Assembly: GCA_003660905.1 (NCBI GenBank)
Contig: QMVB01000014.1
Span: 1 to 18,547, forward strand
Direction of reading: 5' to 3'
Source of the DNA: Candidatus Nanohalarchaeota archaeon
GTDB lineage: Archaea > EX4484-52
Length of the DNA stretch: 18,547 nucleotides
A program made the translations under genes and the position numbers. Positions within the stretch are counted from its first letter, which is position 1. Each line of letters opens with the position of its first letter. Positions 1 to 6,652 of the stretch are shown here, piece by piece. A model generated the notes under the pieces. That model was not told where the DNA came from. It worked only from the letters and a program-made list of their open reading frames with translations, and ran no database searches.

Positions 1-26
1 AAATCATTTTGAGAACATCAACACAA

Positions 27-35
27 ACATATAAG
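27..35 (+). promoter_or_regulatory. TATA-like box upstream of the Bro-N gene
   Basis: The stretch ACATATAAG is centred about 27 bases before the ATG at 58. That spacing fits an archaeal box A driving a nearly leaderless transcript. No Shine-Dalgarno sequence is visible before the ATG. The assignment rests on spacing and base content only. Confidence 0.4.
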
Positions 36-57
36 AATCTTTTCAACAATTAAATCA

Positions 58-897
58 ATGGATTCTAACAAGGCATTAGTAGTTTTCGAAGACAAGAAAA
101 TTAGAAGAACCTATCATAATGAGGAATGGTATTTTTCTGTTATAGACATTGTAGCAGTTTTGACAGATAGTTCAAGATCTCGAAAATACTGGTCTGACCT
201 TAAAAAAAAGCTAATAGATGAAGGTTTTGAGTTGTCCGATAAAATCGGACAACTGAAATTGCCTGCCGCAGATGGAAAATTCTATATTACAGATTGCGCA
301 AACACAGAATCAATGTTCAGAATAATCCAATCAATCCCATCCCCGAAAGCCGAACCTTTCAAACGATGGCTCGCAAAAGTCGGCTATGAACGAGTGCAGG
401 AAATCCAAAATCCCGAACTTGCACAGGAACGCATGAAGCAGATTTACGAGCAGAAAGGATATTCTAAATCATGGATAGACAAACGCCTGAGAGGAATCGC
501 AATAAGGCAGGAACTGACAGACGAATGGAAAAACAGAGATATTAAAGAGCAAAGAGATTATGCAATTCTCACAAACGAGATTTCCATGGCGACTTTTGGA
601 AAAACAGTTGACCAATACAAAAAATACAAACAGCTCAAAGACCAAAATTTAAGAGACCACATGAATGATTTAGAACTTATATTTACAATGCTTGGAGAAA
701 AAGTAATCACTGAAATTACGCAAAACGAAGATGCAAATGGTTTTCCGGAGTGCAGGGATGCGGCAGAAAGAGGCGGGAAAGTTGCGGGAAATGCGAGAAT
801 TAATGCTGAAAAAGAAATTGGAAAACCGATTGTTTCCGGGGATAATTATCTAAGGAAGCCTGAAAGTGTCAAGAGGCTGGAAAAGAAGAAGGAGTAA
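58..897 (+). CDS. Bro-N domain / DinD-like protein
   Basis: A 279-residue protein with an N-terminal Bro-N domain (about residues 5-110). Visible hallmarks are EEWYFSVIDIVAVL, then YWSDLKKKL, then QLKLPAADGK and RIIQSIPSPKAEPFKRWLA. The C-terminal part (about 140-279) resembles DinD: it has YAILTNEI, an LRDHMNDLEL segment and a GNARINAEKEIGKPI tail. Bro-N proteins are common on viruses and mobile elements and are thought to bind DNA; DinD of Escherichia coli is SOS-induced and inhibits RecA. The function here is inferred only at that general level. The gene looks intact and has a TATA-like box at leaderless spacing. The decayed KilA-N gene follows immediately, its residual frame overlapping this stop codon, so the pair looks like virus-derived regulatory genes, one still open and one decaying. 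Confidence 0.85.
   Translation: MDSNKALVVFEDKKIRRTYHNEEWYFSVIDIVAVLTDSSRSRKYWSDLKKKLIDEGFELSDKIGQLKLPAADGKFYITDCANTESMFRIIQSIPSPKAEPFKRWLAKVGYERVQEIQNPELAQERMKQIYEQKGYSKSWIDKRLRGIAIRQELTDEWKNRDIKEQRDYAILTNEISMATFGKTVDQYKKYKQLKDQNLRDHMNDLELIFTMLGEKVITEITQNEDANGFPECRDAAERGGKVAGNARINAEKEIGKPIVSGDNYLRKPESVKRLEKKKE
230..254. repeat. Perfect 11-bp inverted repeat inside the Bro-N coding region
   Basis: AGTTGTCCGAT (230-240) and ATCGGACAACT (244-254) are perfect reverse complements separated by AAA. They encode part of the ELSDKIGQL segment of the Bro-N domain. On mRNA this would be a stable hairpin about 175 bases after the start codon. As DNA it is a compact palindrome that could bind a dimeric regulator. 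Confidence 0.75.
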
Positions 898-1543
898 ATA
901 ATCAGGATTTTAATTACCCCGAATTCGAGGGAATTAAAAATCAGGCAGGTCTAAATAGATTTACTCTTTCTGTTAAGCAGTGGACTGAAAAAACAAATTC
1001 AATAGGAATTATCGCAAAAGTAGGAAGATATGGCGGAACTTACGCCCATAAAGATATCGCATTTGAGTTCGCATCATGGATATCTCCAAAATTCAAACTA
1101 TATATTATAAAATAGTTTCAACAATTAAAAGAATCTGAAAGAAAACAATTGGGTTGGAATATTAAAAGAAACTTGGCGAAAATAAACTATAAAATCCACA
1201 CAGATGCAATAAAAGAAAACCTCGTGCCAAAAGAAATAACCAAACAACAGACAACTCAAATTTATGCAACAGAAGCGGAGGTCTTAAATGTTGCTTTGTT
1301 TGGAATGACCGCAAAAGAATGGAGAGAGGATAATGAAGACAAGGAAGACAATATTAGAGATTATGCAAATGTGTCTCAACTTGTCTGTCTTTCTAATTTG
1401 GAGATTTAAATGCTTTGTTTATTAAGGAAGGAGCGGCTCAGAATAAACGATTGATTAAATTAAATCAGATTGCAATTCATCAAATGAAACTGCTAACGGA
1501 TAATGTTAATATCAGGAAAATAGAATCAAAAAGTAATCAATAG
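897..1543 (+). pseudogene. KilA-N domain protein, degraded
   Basis: Read in frame from base 897, the sequence gives a clear KilA-N domain: NYPEFEGIKNQAGLNRF, then LSVKQWTEKTNSIGII, GRYGGTYAHKDIAFEFASWI and SPKFKLYIIK. A TAG at 1113-1115 follows, where the family normally continues KEFQRLKE; after it FQQLKESERKQLGWNIKRNL continues in the same frame. The frame ends at 1407-1409. Near 1404-1406 a one-base shift restores the family's usual C-terminal part (LNALFIKEGAAQNKRLIKLN, then QIAIHQMKLLT) to a TAG at 1541-1543. The usual first ~60 residues are missing, because the reading frame begins inside the end of the Bro-N gene. So there are three lesions: N-terminal deletion, amber codon and frameshift. 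A TTG-started 86-residue frame at 1149 is only the middle piece of this ruin. KilA-N proteins are DNA-binding proteins typical of large DNA viruses and prophages. Confidence 0.85.
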
Positions 1544-1704
1544 GGCATCGTAACTAAACTGTATATTTTGTAAGGAAGATTAGTTTCAACACAATCTACA
1601 ACGCCAGTTGGAGACGCAGAAAATCCCTGATATTCTCGCGAAATCCAGAGGATTTTTTCTGTAAAGAATTTTGCTCAATATAAATTGAATATTAATTTGC
1701 AAAA
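1544..1704. other. Non-coding stretch with competing hairpin arms
   Basis: No gene is visible between the KilA-N remnant and panB-panD. CAGAAAATCC (1617-1626) and AAATCC (1641-1646) can each pair with the same right arm, GGATTTTTTCTG (1650-1661), so two alternative hairpins are possible. The arm ends in a T run on the plus strand, which could serve as a terminator for the phage-type genes. Parts of this stretch resemble 18186-18246. Confidence 0.45.
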
Positions 1705-2826
1705 TTATTTTCTCGTTCTGTTATTGTCATCCATTATAATAATCTGCGGTTTAAACTTTCCTGTTTTGTCTTCGTTAACAATACCATAAGACAGGATAAT
1801 AATTTTGTCTTTAACTTTGAATTTATGCGATGCAGCGCCGTTGATGCATATTTCTCCTGAATCAGCCTCGCCTTCTATTGCATAAGTCTCGATTCTTTCT
1901 CCATTGTCAATGTTGAGAACATGAACCTGTTCTTTTGGGAGTATATTTGCCTTTTTCATTAATTTTGAATCAATTAAAATACTGCCTTCGTAATCTATAT
2001 CAACGCCGGTAACTGTTGCGCGATGAATTTTTGACTTCAGCATTATCCTCTGCATTTTGACAGCAGGGTAGTACTCTTTGTCTGTGCTTTTTTCTTTTTT
2101 GACTTCTGCGTTGTATTGCATAAACGCATTTCTCATTTTTTCAGAGAGATTTTCATAGGATTTTGCGAAAGCCGGCTTTATTTTTCCAAACAATCCGAGG
2201 ACATCATAGCTTACCAAAACCTGTCCGTCGCAGTCAGGTCCTGCGCCAATTCCTATGACAGGTATATGAAGCTCATTTGTTATTTTTTGCCCCAATTCAT
2301 GCGGAATGCATTCAAGGACAATGCTAAAACAACCCGCCGCCTCCAGTGCTCTTGCCTCATCCAATATTTTCATTGCGCTTTTTTCATCTTTTCCCTGCAT
2401 TTTGTAATCTGTTATGGTCTGGGGCGTCAAACCAACATGACCCATGACAGGTATTCCTATTTGAGTTAAAGTCTTTGCCATTTTATGCTGATTCTCTATC
2501 TTGACGCAGTCTGCGCCTGCCTCGATTAATTTCCTTCCATTTTCAATTGCATTTGCCTCATCATTATAACTATTGGCAGGCATATCTGAAACAAGTAAAG
2601 ATTTCTTGACAGCCCTTGCGACTGCCTGAGTGTGCTTTATCATATCCTGCATAGTTACGCAGAGGGTGTCGTCATAACCAAGAACAACCATCCCGAGGCT
2701 GTCTCCAACGAGAATCATGTCAACACAGCCGTCCATTATGCTTGCTGTTGAAAAATCATAGGCTGTCAGCATGCTTATTTTTTCCTTGTTTTTCATTGAC
2801 TGGATATTTTGAATATTTATTTTCAT
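1705..2826 (-). CDS. panB-panD: PanB-PanD fusion: ketopantoate hydroxymethyltransferase plus pyruvoyl-dependent aspartate 1-decarboxylase
   Basis: A 373-residue bifunctional protein. Residues 1-~258 are PanB (EC 2.1.2.11), which transfers a one-carbon unit from methylene-tetrahydrofolate to 2-oxoisovalerate. Visible motifs are LTAYDFSTASI, VGDSLGMVVLGYDDT (Mg ligand Asp42), LVSDMP, VKIE (Glu111), VMGHVGLTPQ, LECIP (catalytic-type Glu172) and IGIGAG. Residues 262-373 are PanD (EC 4.1.1.11), which makes beta-alanine from aspartate. Against E. coli PanD there is a constant offset of 257: Lys266, His268, Tyr279, Gly281-Ser282 (the self-cleavage pair that gives the pyruvoyl group), Arg311, Thr314, Tyr315 and Asn329. 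No gap is needed across these positions. There is no stop or frameshift between the halves. Self-cleavage would leave PanB joined to the PanD beta chain and release a 92-residue alpha chain. Both products feed pantothenate and coenzyme A. The gene stands alone, transcribed divergently from gltX. Confidence 0.93.
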   Translation of the reverse strand: MKINIQNIQSMKNKEKISMLTAYDFSTASIMDGCVDMILVGDSLGMVVLGYDDTLCVTMQDMIKHTQAVARAVKKSLLVSDMPANSYNDEANAIENGRKLIEAGADCVKIENQHKMAKTLTQIGIPVMGHVGLTPQTITDYKMQGKDEKSAMKILDEARALEAAGCFSIVLECIPHELGQKITNELHIPVIGIGAGPDCDGQVLVSYDVLGLFGKIKPAFAKSYENLSEKMRNAFMQYNAEVKKEKSTDKEYYPAVKMQRIMLKSKIHRATVTGVDIDYEGSILIDSKLMKKANILPKEQVHVLNIDNGERIETYAIEGEADSGEICINGAASHKFKVKDKIIILSYGIVNEDKTGKFKPQIIIMDDNNRTRK

Positions 2827-2861
2827 ATTAATTATGTTTTATATAATATAGAGATGATTGT

Positions 2862-2873
2862 AAATTATATAAA
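2862..2873 (-). promoter_or_regulatory. TATA-like box of panB-panD
   Basis: On the minus strand TTTATATAATTT lies about 42 bases before the start at 2826, giving a short leader. A second AT-rich stretch at 2837-2849 is closer to the start than a leaderless promoter would allow. The choice between them is inference. Confidence 0.4.
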
Positions 2874-2951
2874 GGATATTTTGAATCTGACGGGCGGAAA
2901 ACATGACGCAGGGCAAAATCATATTTTTGCTTTTAATTGATTTTGGTAATG

Positions 2952-2963
2952 TATTTAAATATA
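2952..2963 (+). promoter_or_regulatory. TATA-like box of gltX
   Basis: The stretch ATTTAAATATAA is centred about 24 bases before the ATG at 2981, the distance expected for a leaderless archaeal transcript. No Shine-Dalgarno sequence precedes this ATG, which agrees with that reading. Confidence 0.5.
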
Positions 2964-2980
2964 ATCTACTTTAATCAACT

Positions 2981-4675
2981 ATGCCTAATCTAAAAGAAAA
3001 AATCATCTTGATTGCCCTTGAAAATGCGCTGAGATTCAAAGGAACTGCAAATAGTAAAGCAGTGCTGAATTCTGCAATGGCAAAGATCCCGGAATGCAGG
3101 AAAGATTTTAAAGGCACAAGCAAAACAGTGAATGAATGCACAGATTATATTAATAATTTATCTTTTTCAGAACAGCAAAAGATGGCAAAGGAAAAGAGCC
3201 TGGTGGTAGAGAAAAAACAGGTTAAAGAAAAAAAAGAATTTCCTGATTTAAAAGATGCGCATGAAGGCAAAGTCGTTATGCGTTTTGCCCCGAACCCAAA
3301 CGGCCCTCTTTCACTGGGGCATTGCCGTATTGCTCTTCTCAACTGGCATTATGTAAAGAAATACAGGGGAAAATACATTCTGCGTTTTGAAGACACAGAC
3401 CCGAGGATAAAAGTGCCCTTGAAAGAAGCTTATGACTGGATAAAAAGAGATATTGGCTATCTTGGAGTAAAGCCGGGCATTGTTTACAGGCAGTCGACAA
3501 AATTCGATATTTATTATGATTTGGCAGAAAAGCTTATTGAAAAAAACCATGCTTATGTCTGCACATGCGACCGGCTGAAATTCAGTGAATGGAAGAACAA
3601 GAAAAAAGCATGTCCTTGTAGAAGCATGCCCTCCTCAATCCACAAAGACAGATGGAAAAAAATGTTTTCGGAATATGAGGGAGGAGAGGCAGTCCTTGTA
3701 TTGAAGACAGATATAAAGCACAAAAATCCTGCAATGAGGGATTTTCCGATTTTCCGCATAATAGATGAAAAAGACAATAATCATCCTTATCTGAAAAACG
3801 CAAAAGTCTGGCCATTGTATGATTTTGCATCTCCTGTGCAGGACCATCTTGATGAGGTCACGCATGTGATAAGAGGCATTGATTTTTTAGGACGGGAAGA
3901 AAAGCATAAATTTTTGCATGATTATCTTGGATGGAAATTGCCTCAAAATATAGTCACCGGAAAATTTTTGATTGAAGGGGTGAAGAGCACATCAAAAATA
4001 TCAGAGTTGATTGAATCAGGGAAATTTGAATCATGGGATGATCCGAGGACGTATAGCATAAAGTCTTTGGCAAAAAGAGGCATAGATTCCCGCGCTGTTG
4101 TGGATTTTGTGATGAGCAACGGGATGAAAAGGAGCGATATCAACGTTTCGCTGGATATTCTTTATGCGATGAACAAAAAGTATGTGGAGGAAAAAAACAG
4201 GTATTTTTTTGTGAAGAATCCAATCAAGATGAAAATATTAAATTCTCCAAAAATAAAAACAGTGAAAATACCTTTGCACCCGGAAGATGAAAAAAGAGGA
4301 AGCAGGACACTGAATTTTTGCGAGACCATTCTTGTAACTTCAGATGATTTGAAATTGCTTGAAAATGCAGGGAAAAAAGATATTACTATAAGGCTCAAGG
4401 GATTGTTTAATGTTAAAATAAAGGCAATGGAGAACGATTTAATCAGCGCAGAGTATTGCGGAAAGAAAATAGAAAAAGGCATGCAGATTATGCACTGGCT
4501 CTGTGAAAAGGATTCAGTGCCGATAACGTTTGTTGATGAAAAAAACGCAAAAGCAAAGGGACTGATGGAGAAAAATGCTGTTAAAGAAAAAGGGGTTGTC
4601 CAGTTTGAGCGGGTCGGGTTTGTGAATTTGGTTAAGGAAGGGAAAGAGATTTTTGCTTATTTTGGGCACAGATGA
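2981..4675 (+). CDS. gltX: Glutamyl-tRNA synthetase, archaeal type
   Basis: A 564-residue class I synthetase that charges tRNA-Glu. An N-terminal extension of about 95 mostly charged residues precedes the catalytic core, as in archaeal and eukaryotic GluRS. The HIGH-type signature is RFAPNPNGPLSLGHCR (residues 101-116), followed by RFEDTDPR. A zinc-type CTC...CPC pair lies at Cys194/Cys196 and Cys211/Cys213. The KMSKS-type loop is STSKI (336-340). The C-terminal region (about 420-564) is the beta-barrel anticodon-binding part of the archaeal/GlnRS-like form, not the helical bacterial form. Archaeal enzymes of this class usually also charge tRNA-Gln with Glu, corrected later by an amidotransferase; that is family knowledge, not visible here. 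The length is normal, no lesion is seen, and the start fits the leaderless promoter. The next gene is convergent with a gap of only 4 bases. Confidence 0.96.
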   Translation: MPNLKEKIILIALENALRFKGTANSKAVLNSAMAKIPECRKDFKGTSKTVNECTDYINNLSFSEQQKMAKEKSLVVEKKQVKEKKEFPDLKDAHEGKVVMRFAPNPNGPLSLGHCRIALLNWHYVKKYRGKYILRFEDTDPRIKVPLKEAYDWIKRDIGYLGVKPGIVYRQSTKFDIYYDLAEKLIEKNHAYVCTCDRLKFSEWKNKKKACPCRSMPSSIHKDRWKKMFSEYEGGEAVLVLKTDIKHKNPAMRDFPIFRIIDEKDNNHPYLKNAKVWPLYDFASPVQDHLDEVTHVIRGIDFLGREEKHKFLHDYLGWKLPQNIVTGKFLIEGVKSTSKISELIESGKFESWDDPRTYSIKSLAKRGIDSRAVVDFVMSNGMKRSDINVSLDILYAMNKKYVEEKNRYFFVKNPIKMKILNSPKIKTVKIPLHPEDEKRGSRTLNFCETILVTSDDLKLLENAGKKDITIRLKGLFNVKIKAMENDLISAEYCGKKIEKGMQIMHWLCEKDSVPITFVDEKNAKAKGLMEKNAVKEKGVVQFERVGFVNLVKEGKEIFAYFGHR

Positions 4676-4679
4676 TATA

Positions 4680-5210
4680 TTAAATCATATTGGACCCACT
4701 ATTGGACTCCACTTTATTTGGAAGGAAATGTTGAAATCCACGATATATTTTGATTATTGGTTCTTTCATAATGTTTTTTTTAGGGTCATAAAAAATAATG
4801 TTTTTCATAATCTTTGATTCTGTATCGTAGAATTCAATTTTAGCTGAAAGAGTTTCTTCTTTGAATGCCGGCAGTCCTTTAGCATACAATATTATCATTC
4901 TTGTTTGTTGTGGTTCTAGTACAATAGAAGAAATATATTTGTTATTATCTTGATCTTTCATTCCTGCTGCAACAGGATAAGAATCACTCAAAGAAATCAA
5001 TAATATCTTGCTTATTCCTATTTTTCCATTTGATGGATTCATCAGTCTAAATAATACTTCTATTTCAGAATAAAGAATAGATTCCAGACATTGTCCATAA
5101 TTTGTTATATGGCTACGATAGAATTCAACATTTATTTTTTTGTTTTTTGATATGTGGTTTTCAATAAAATCTTTGATTTTAAAAGATGAAATCAATACAC
5201 TTAAATCCAT
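4680..5210 (-). CDS. Hypothetical protein, predicted beta-rich
   Basis: A 176-residue protein I do not recognise. It has no signal peptide and no membrane segment. Alternating hydrophobic stretches such as SSIVLEPQQTRMIILYAKG and LSAKIEFYD suggest a beta-sandwich-like fold in the middle and C-terminal part, but this is only a pattern impression. Base composition is AT-rich compared with gltX. A TATA-like box lies at leaderless distance on the minus strand. The stop codon is 4 bases from the gltX stop, so the two convergent transcripts must overlap at their 3' ends. The open frame, the promoter spacing and the exclusive use of this strand support a real gene. Confidence 0.65.
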   Translation of the reverse strand: MDLSVLISSFKIKDFIENHISKNKKINVEFYRSHITNYGQCLESILYSEIEVLFRLMNPSNGKIGISKILLISLSDSYPVAAGMKDQDNNKYISSIVLEPQQTRMIILYAKGLPAFKEETLSAKIEFYDTESKIMKNIIFYDPKKNIMKEPIIKIYRGFQHFLPNKVESNSGSNMI

Positions 5211-5230
5211 AAAAATAATCTAACTTTCAA

Positions 5231-5240
5231 ACTTAAAAAA
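5231..5240 (-). promoter_or_regulatory. TATA-like box of the 4680-5210 gene
   Basis: TTTTTTAAGT on the minus strand is centred about 25 bases before the ATG at 5210. This is leaderless spacing; no Shine-Dalgarno sequence is present. Confidence 0.4.
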
Positions 5241-5321
5241 CATATTTATTTATTTTTTATTAAATGAGGATGACAAAATGCGCACCTTCCCATATGCGGC
5301 TGACAAAAACAAGATTATTGT

Positions 5322-5348
5322 CTTTTTGTTCACTGAAATGAACAAAAG
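5322..5348. repeat. Hairpin with TGAACAAAAG arm
   Basis: CTTTTTGTTCA (5322-5332) and TGAACAAAAG (5339-5348) are complementary apart from one extra T, with a 6-base loop. It lies in the gene-free stretch upstream of the DUF4143 remnant. It may be an old operator or terminator; no function is visible. Confidence 0.45.
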
Positions 5349-5391
5349 TTTAGATATTTGTTCATTATAGAATTAATAGAATAACAAGTAA

Positions 5392-5613
5392 TTTATCAAA
5401 GATAGCTTAAAAATAACAGAGGCAATAGAGGTTTGCTATGATATTGAAAATCCCGACACGAAAAAGAGAGAAATTAAAGGGCTTTTAGTGGCAATGAGAG
5501 AATTTAAATTAAAGTCCAGGTTGATTATTACAGGGGACTTTGAGGGCGAGGAAATTATAGATTCCAAAAAAATTGTGTATGTTCCTCTTTGGGAGTGGTT
5601 GCTTATGCAGTGA
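5392..5613 (+). pseudogene. C-terminal remnant of a DUF4143-type AAA ATPase
   Basis: The frame from 5392 to the TGA at 5611-5613 reads FIKDSLKITEAIEVCYDIEN, then REIKGLLVAMREFKLKSRLI and ITGDFEGEE, and ends IVYVPLWEWLLMQ. This is the characteristic end of archaeal and bacterial AAA-type ATPases with a C-terminal DUF4143 domain, which are normally about 400 residues long. A TAA directly precedes 5392 in frame, there is no usable start, and no Walker motifs are found upstream, so about 80% of the gene is missing. Such ATPases are abundant, mobile and frequently decayed in these genomes. Confidence 0.75.
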
Positions 5614-5788
5614 ATTTTTCTTTTGCCCATACTGATTTTTGTGCATAAAAAAAGGCAAAAAACATAAGAGATTTTGAAGAAAGATTCAGTAAGATGATGC
5701 AAATTTATCAATGCACGAACTGTGAATATTTGATTTGATCTGAAGAAAATAGAGCGGTTGTGTGATTTTCTCCCAATATTATTGTAGT
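5614..5788. other. Gene-free stretch, possibly decayed coding DNA
   Basis: No intact gene is visible. An unstarted frame at 5667-5738 ends in FSKMMQIYQCTNCEYLI, with a CxxC pair that looks protein-like, but it is too short to assign. The 5211-5391 part upstream of the DUF4143 remnant likewise holds only the hairpin, the divergent promoter and a 30-codon frame (5278-5370) that I do not trust. Confidence 0.4.
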
Positions 5789-5792
5789 AAAC

Positions 5793-5829
5793 GCTTATAT
5801 ATTTTTGTGTCTTTTTTAGTTAAGGAGGA
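5793..5829 (+). promoter_or_regulatory. TATA-like box and Shine-Dalgarno sequence of the methyltransferase-hemB operon
   Basis: GCTTATATAT (5793-5802) is a good box A. It is followed by AAGGAGGA (5822-5829), a strong Shine-Dalgarno match lying 12 bases before the ATG at 5842. A GTG immediately followed by TAA (5837-5842) sits between them and overlaps the true start, forming a minimal start-stop that may affect initiation. Confidence 0.5.
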
Positions 5830-5841
5830 TACTACTGTGTA

Positions 5842-6651
5842 ATGGTAAAAGGAAATATAAAAAATACGGCATTTACTTCTATCTATGAATTATCAAATTA
5901 TACAAATATCAATTATGCAAAAAAAATATTTAAAGAAATAAAAAATAAAAAAACAATTTTTGTTGATAAAAATCATCCTTTGAGAGGAAACTCTTTTCTT
6001 GTTGAATCAAGATTCAAAACTACCGATAAATTAATTCGTGAATCAAAAATTAAACAAATAATAGAGCTTGGTTCCGGATTATCTCCTCATTCTTTGTGTT
6101 TTTCAAATATTGATGATTTAAATTATACTGAATGCGATTATTTAGAAAATATTTCATTAAAAAAAGAAATTGTTGATAAAATAAAAAACAAGAAAAAGAT
6201 TAATATTAATTATGTTTCCGGGAATATATTAGAAGCAGATACATGGACTGAAATAAAAAAATATCTTAAAGATGAACCTATAGTAATATTTTGCGAGGGA
6301 TTTATGCAATATTTATATTTAAAAGAATGGAATATTTTAGCGAAATTTATAGGGGAATTTTTAGATCATTATAATGGATTTTTTCTTTATGAGGATTCGA
6401 TGAAATATCATCCAGAATTGCACTCTAAACCCGAAACAATTAACTTTTTAAAAAATATGTCCTTGTTTGGGAAAACATCTGCTCCAAAAAGAATTATATC
6501 ACAAGAAAGGATAACTTCCTTTTGGCAAAAAAGAAAATTTATAATAGATAGAATTCCGATGATTACAAAATTAAGTTCAAATGAATATTCATTGGAATCA
6601 AAAAAAATGCTCAACTCATTTAAAATGTGGAAAATATTAAAAAAAGATTAA
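5842..6651 (+). CDS. LCMT-family SAM-dependent methyltransferase
   Basis: A 269-residue class I methyltransferase of the leucine carboxyl methyltransferase/TcmP-like family. The N-terminal region has the family's arginine-containing region (HPLRGNSFLVESRFKTTDKL, residues 45-64). SAM motif I is IIELGSGLSPHSL (73-85), the acidic motif II residue is in YTECDYLE (Asp99), and CEGFMQYL (151-158) is the EGxxxYL signature. The family methylates carboxyl or hydroxyl groups of proteins and small molecules; the substrate here is unknown. It is the first gene of an operon: hemB starts one base after its stop. Base composition is exceptional: three 60-base blocks counted by hand (5881, 6001, 6301) hold about 13%, 23% and 20% G+C, against roughly 33-48% in blocks of gltX. 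Horizontal acquisition is a reasonable inference. Confidence 0.88.
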   Translation: MVKGNIKNTAFTSIYELSNYTNINYAKKIFKEIKNKKTIFVDKNHPLRGNSFLVESRFKTTDKLIRESKIKQIIELGSGLSPHSLCFSNIDDLNYTECDYLENISLKKEIVDKIKNKKKININYVSGNILEADTWTEIKKYLKDEPIVIFCEGFMQYLYLKEWNILAKFIGEFLDHYNGFFLYEDSMKYHPELHSKPETINFLKNMSLFGKTSAPKRIISQERITSFWQKRKFIIDRIPMITKLSSNEYSLESKKMLNSFKMWKILKKD

Positions 6652-6652
6652 T

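Noticed and set aside
41..1129. Direct repeat TTTCAACAATTAAA at 41-54 and 1116-1129
   Set aside because: Several 14-base matches are expected by chance in an 18.5-kb AT-rich window, and the second copy is explained as KilA-N coding sequence (FQQLK).
1149..1409. An 86-codon open frame starting with TTG
   Set aside because: It is the middle piece of the KilA-N pseudogene, in the same frame as the part before the TAG at 1113, and continued by a one-base shift afterwards. It is not an independent gene.
2116..2469. 117-codon open frame on the plus strand
   Set aside because: It is antisense to the well-supported panB-panD gene and has no family features; the same applies to the antisense frames over gltX, the ABC gene and the pilus-type ATPase.
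5436..5711. 91-codon frame on the minus strand
   Set aside because: It is the reverse complement of the DUF4143 remnant and has no protein-like features.
5667..5738. Short unstarted frame ending in a CxxC-containing segment
   Set aside because: It is only 23 codons long with no start and no recognisable family, so it is mentioned as a possible scrap but not called as a gene.
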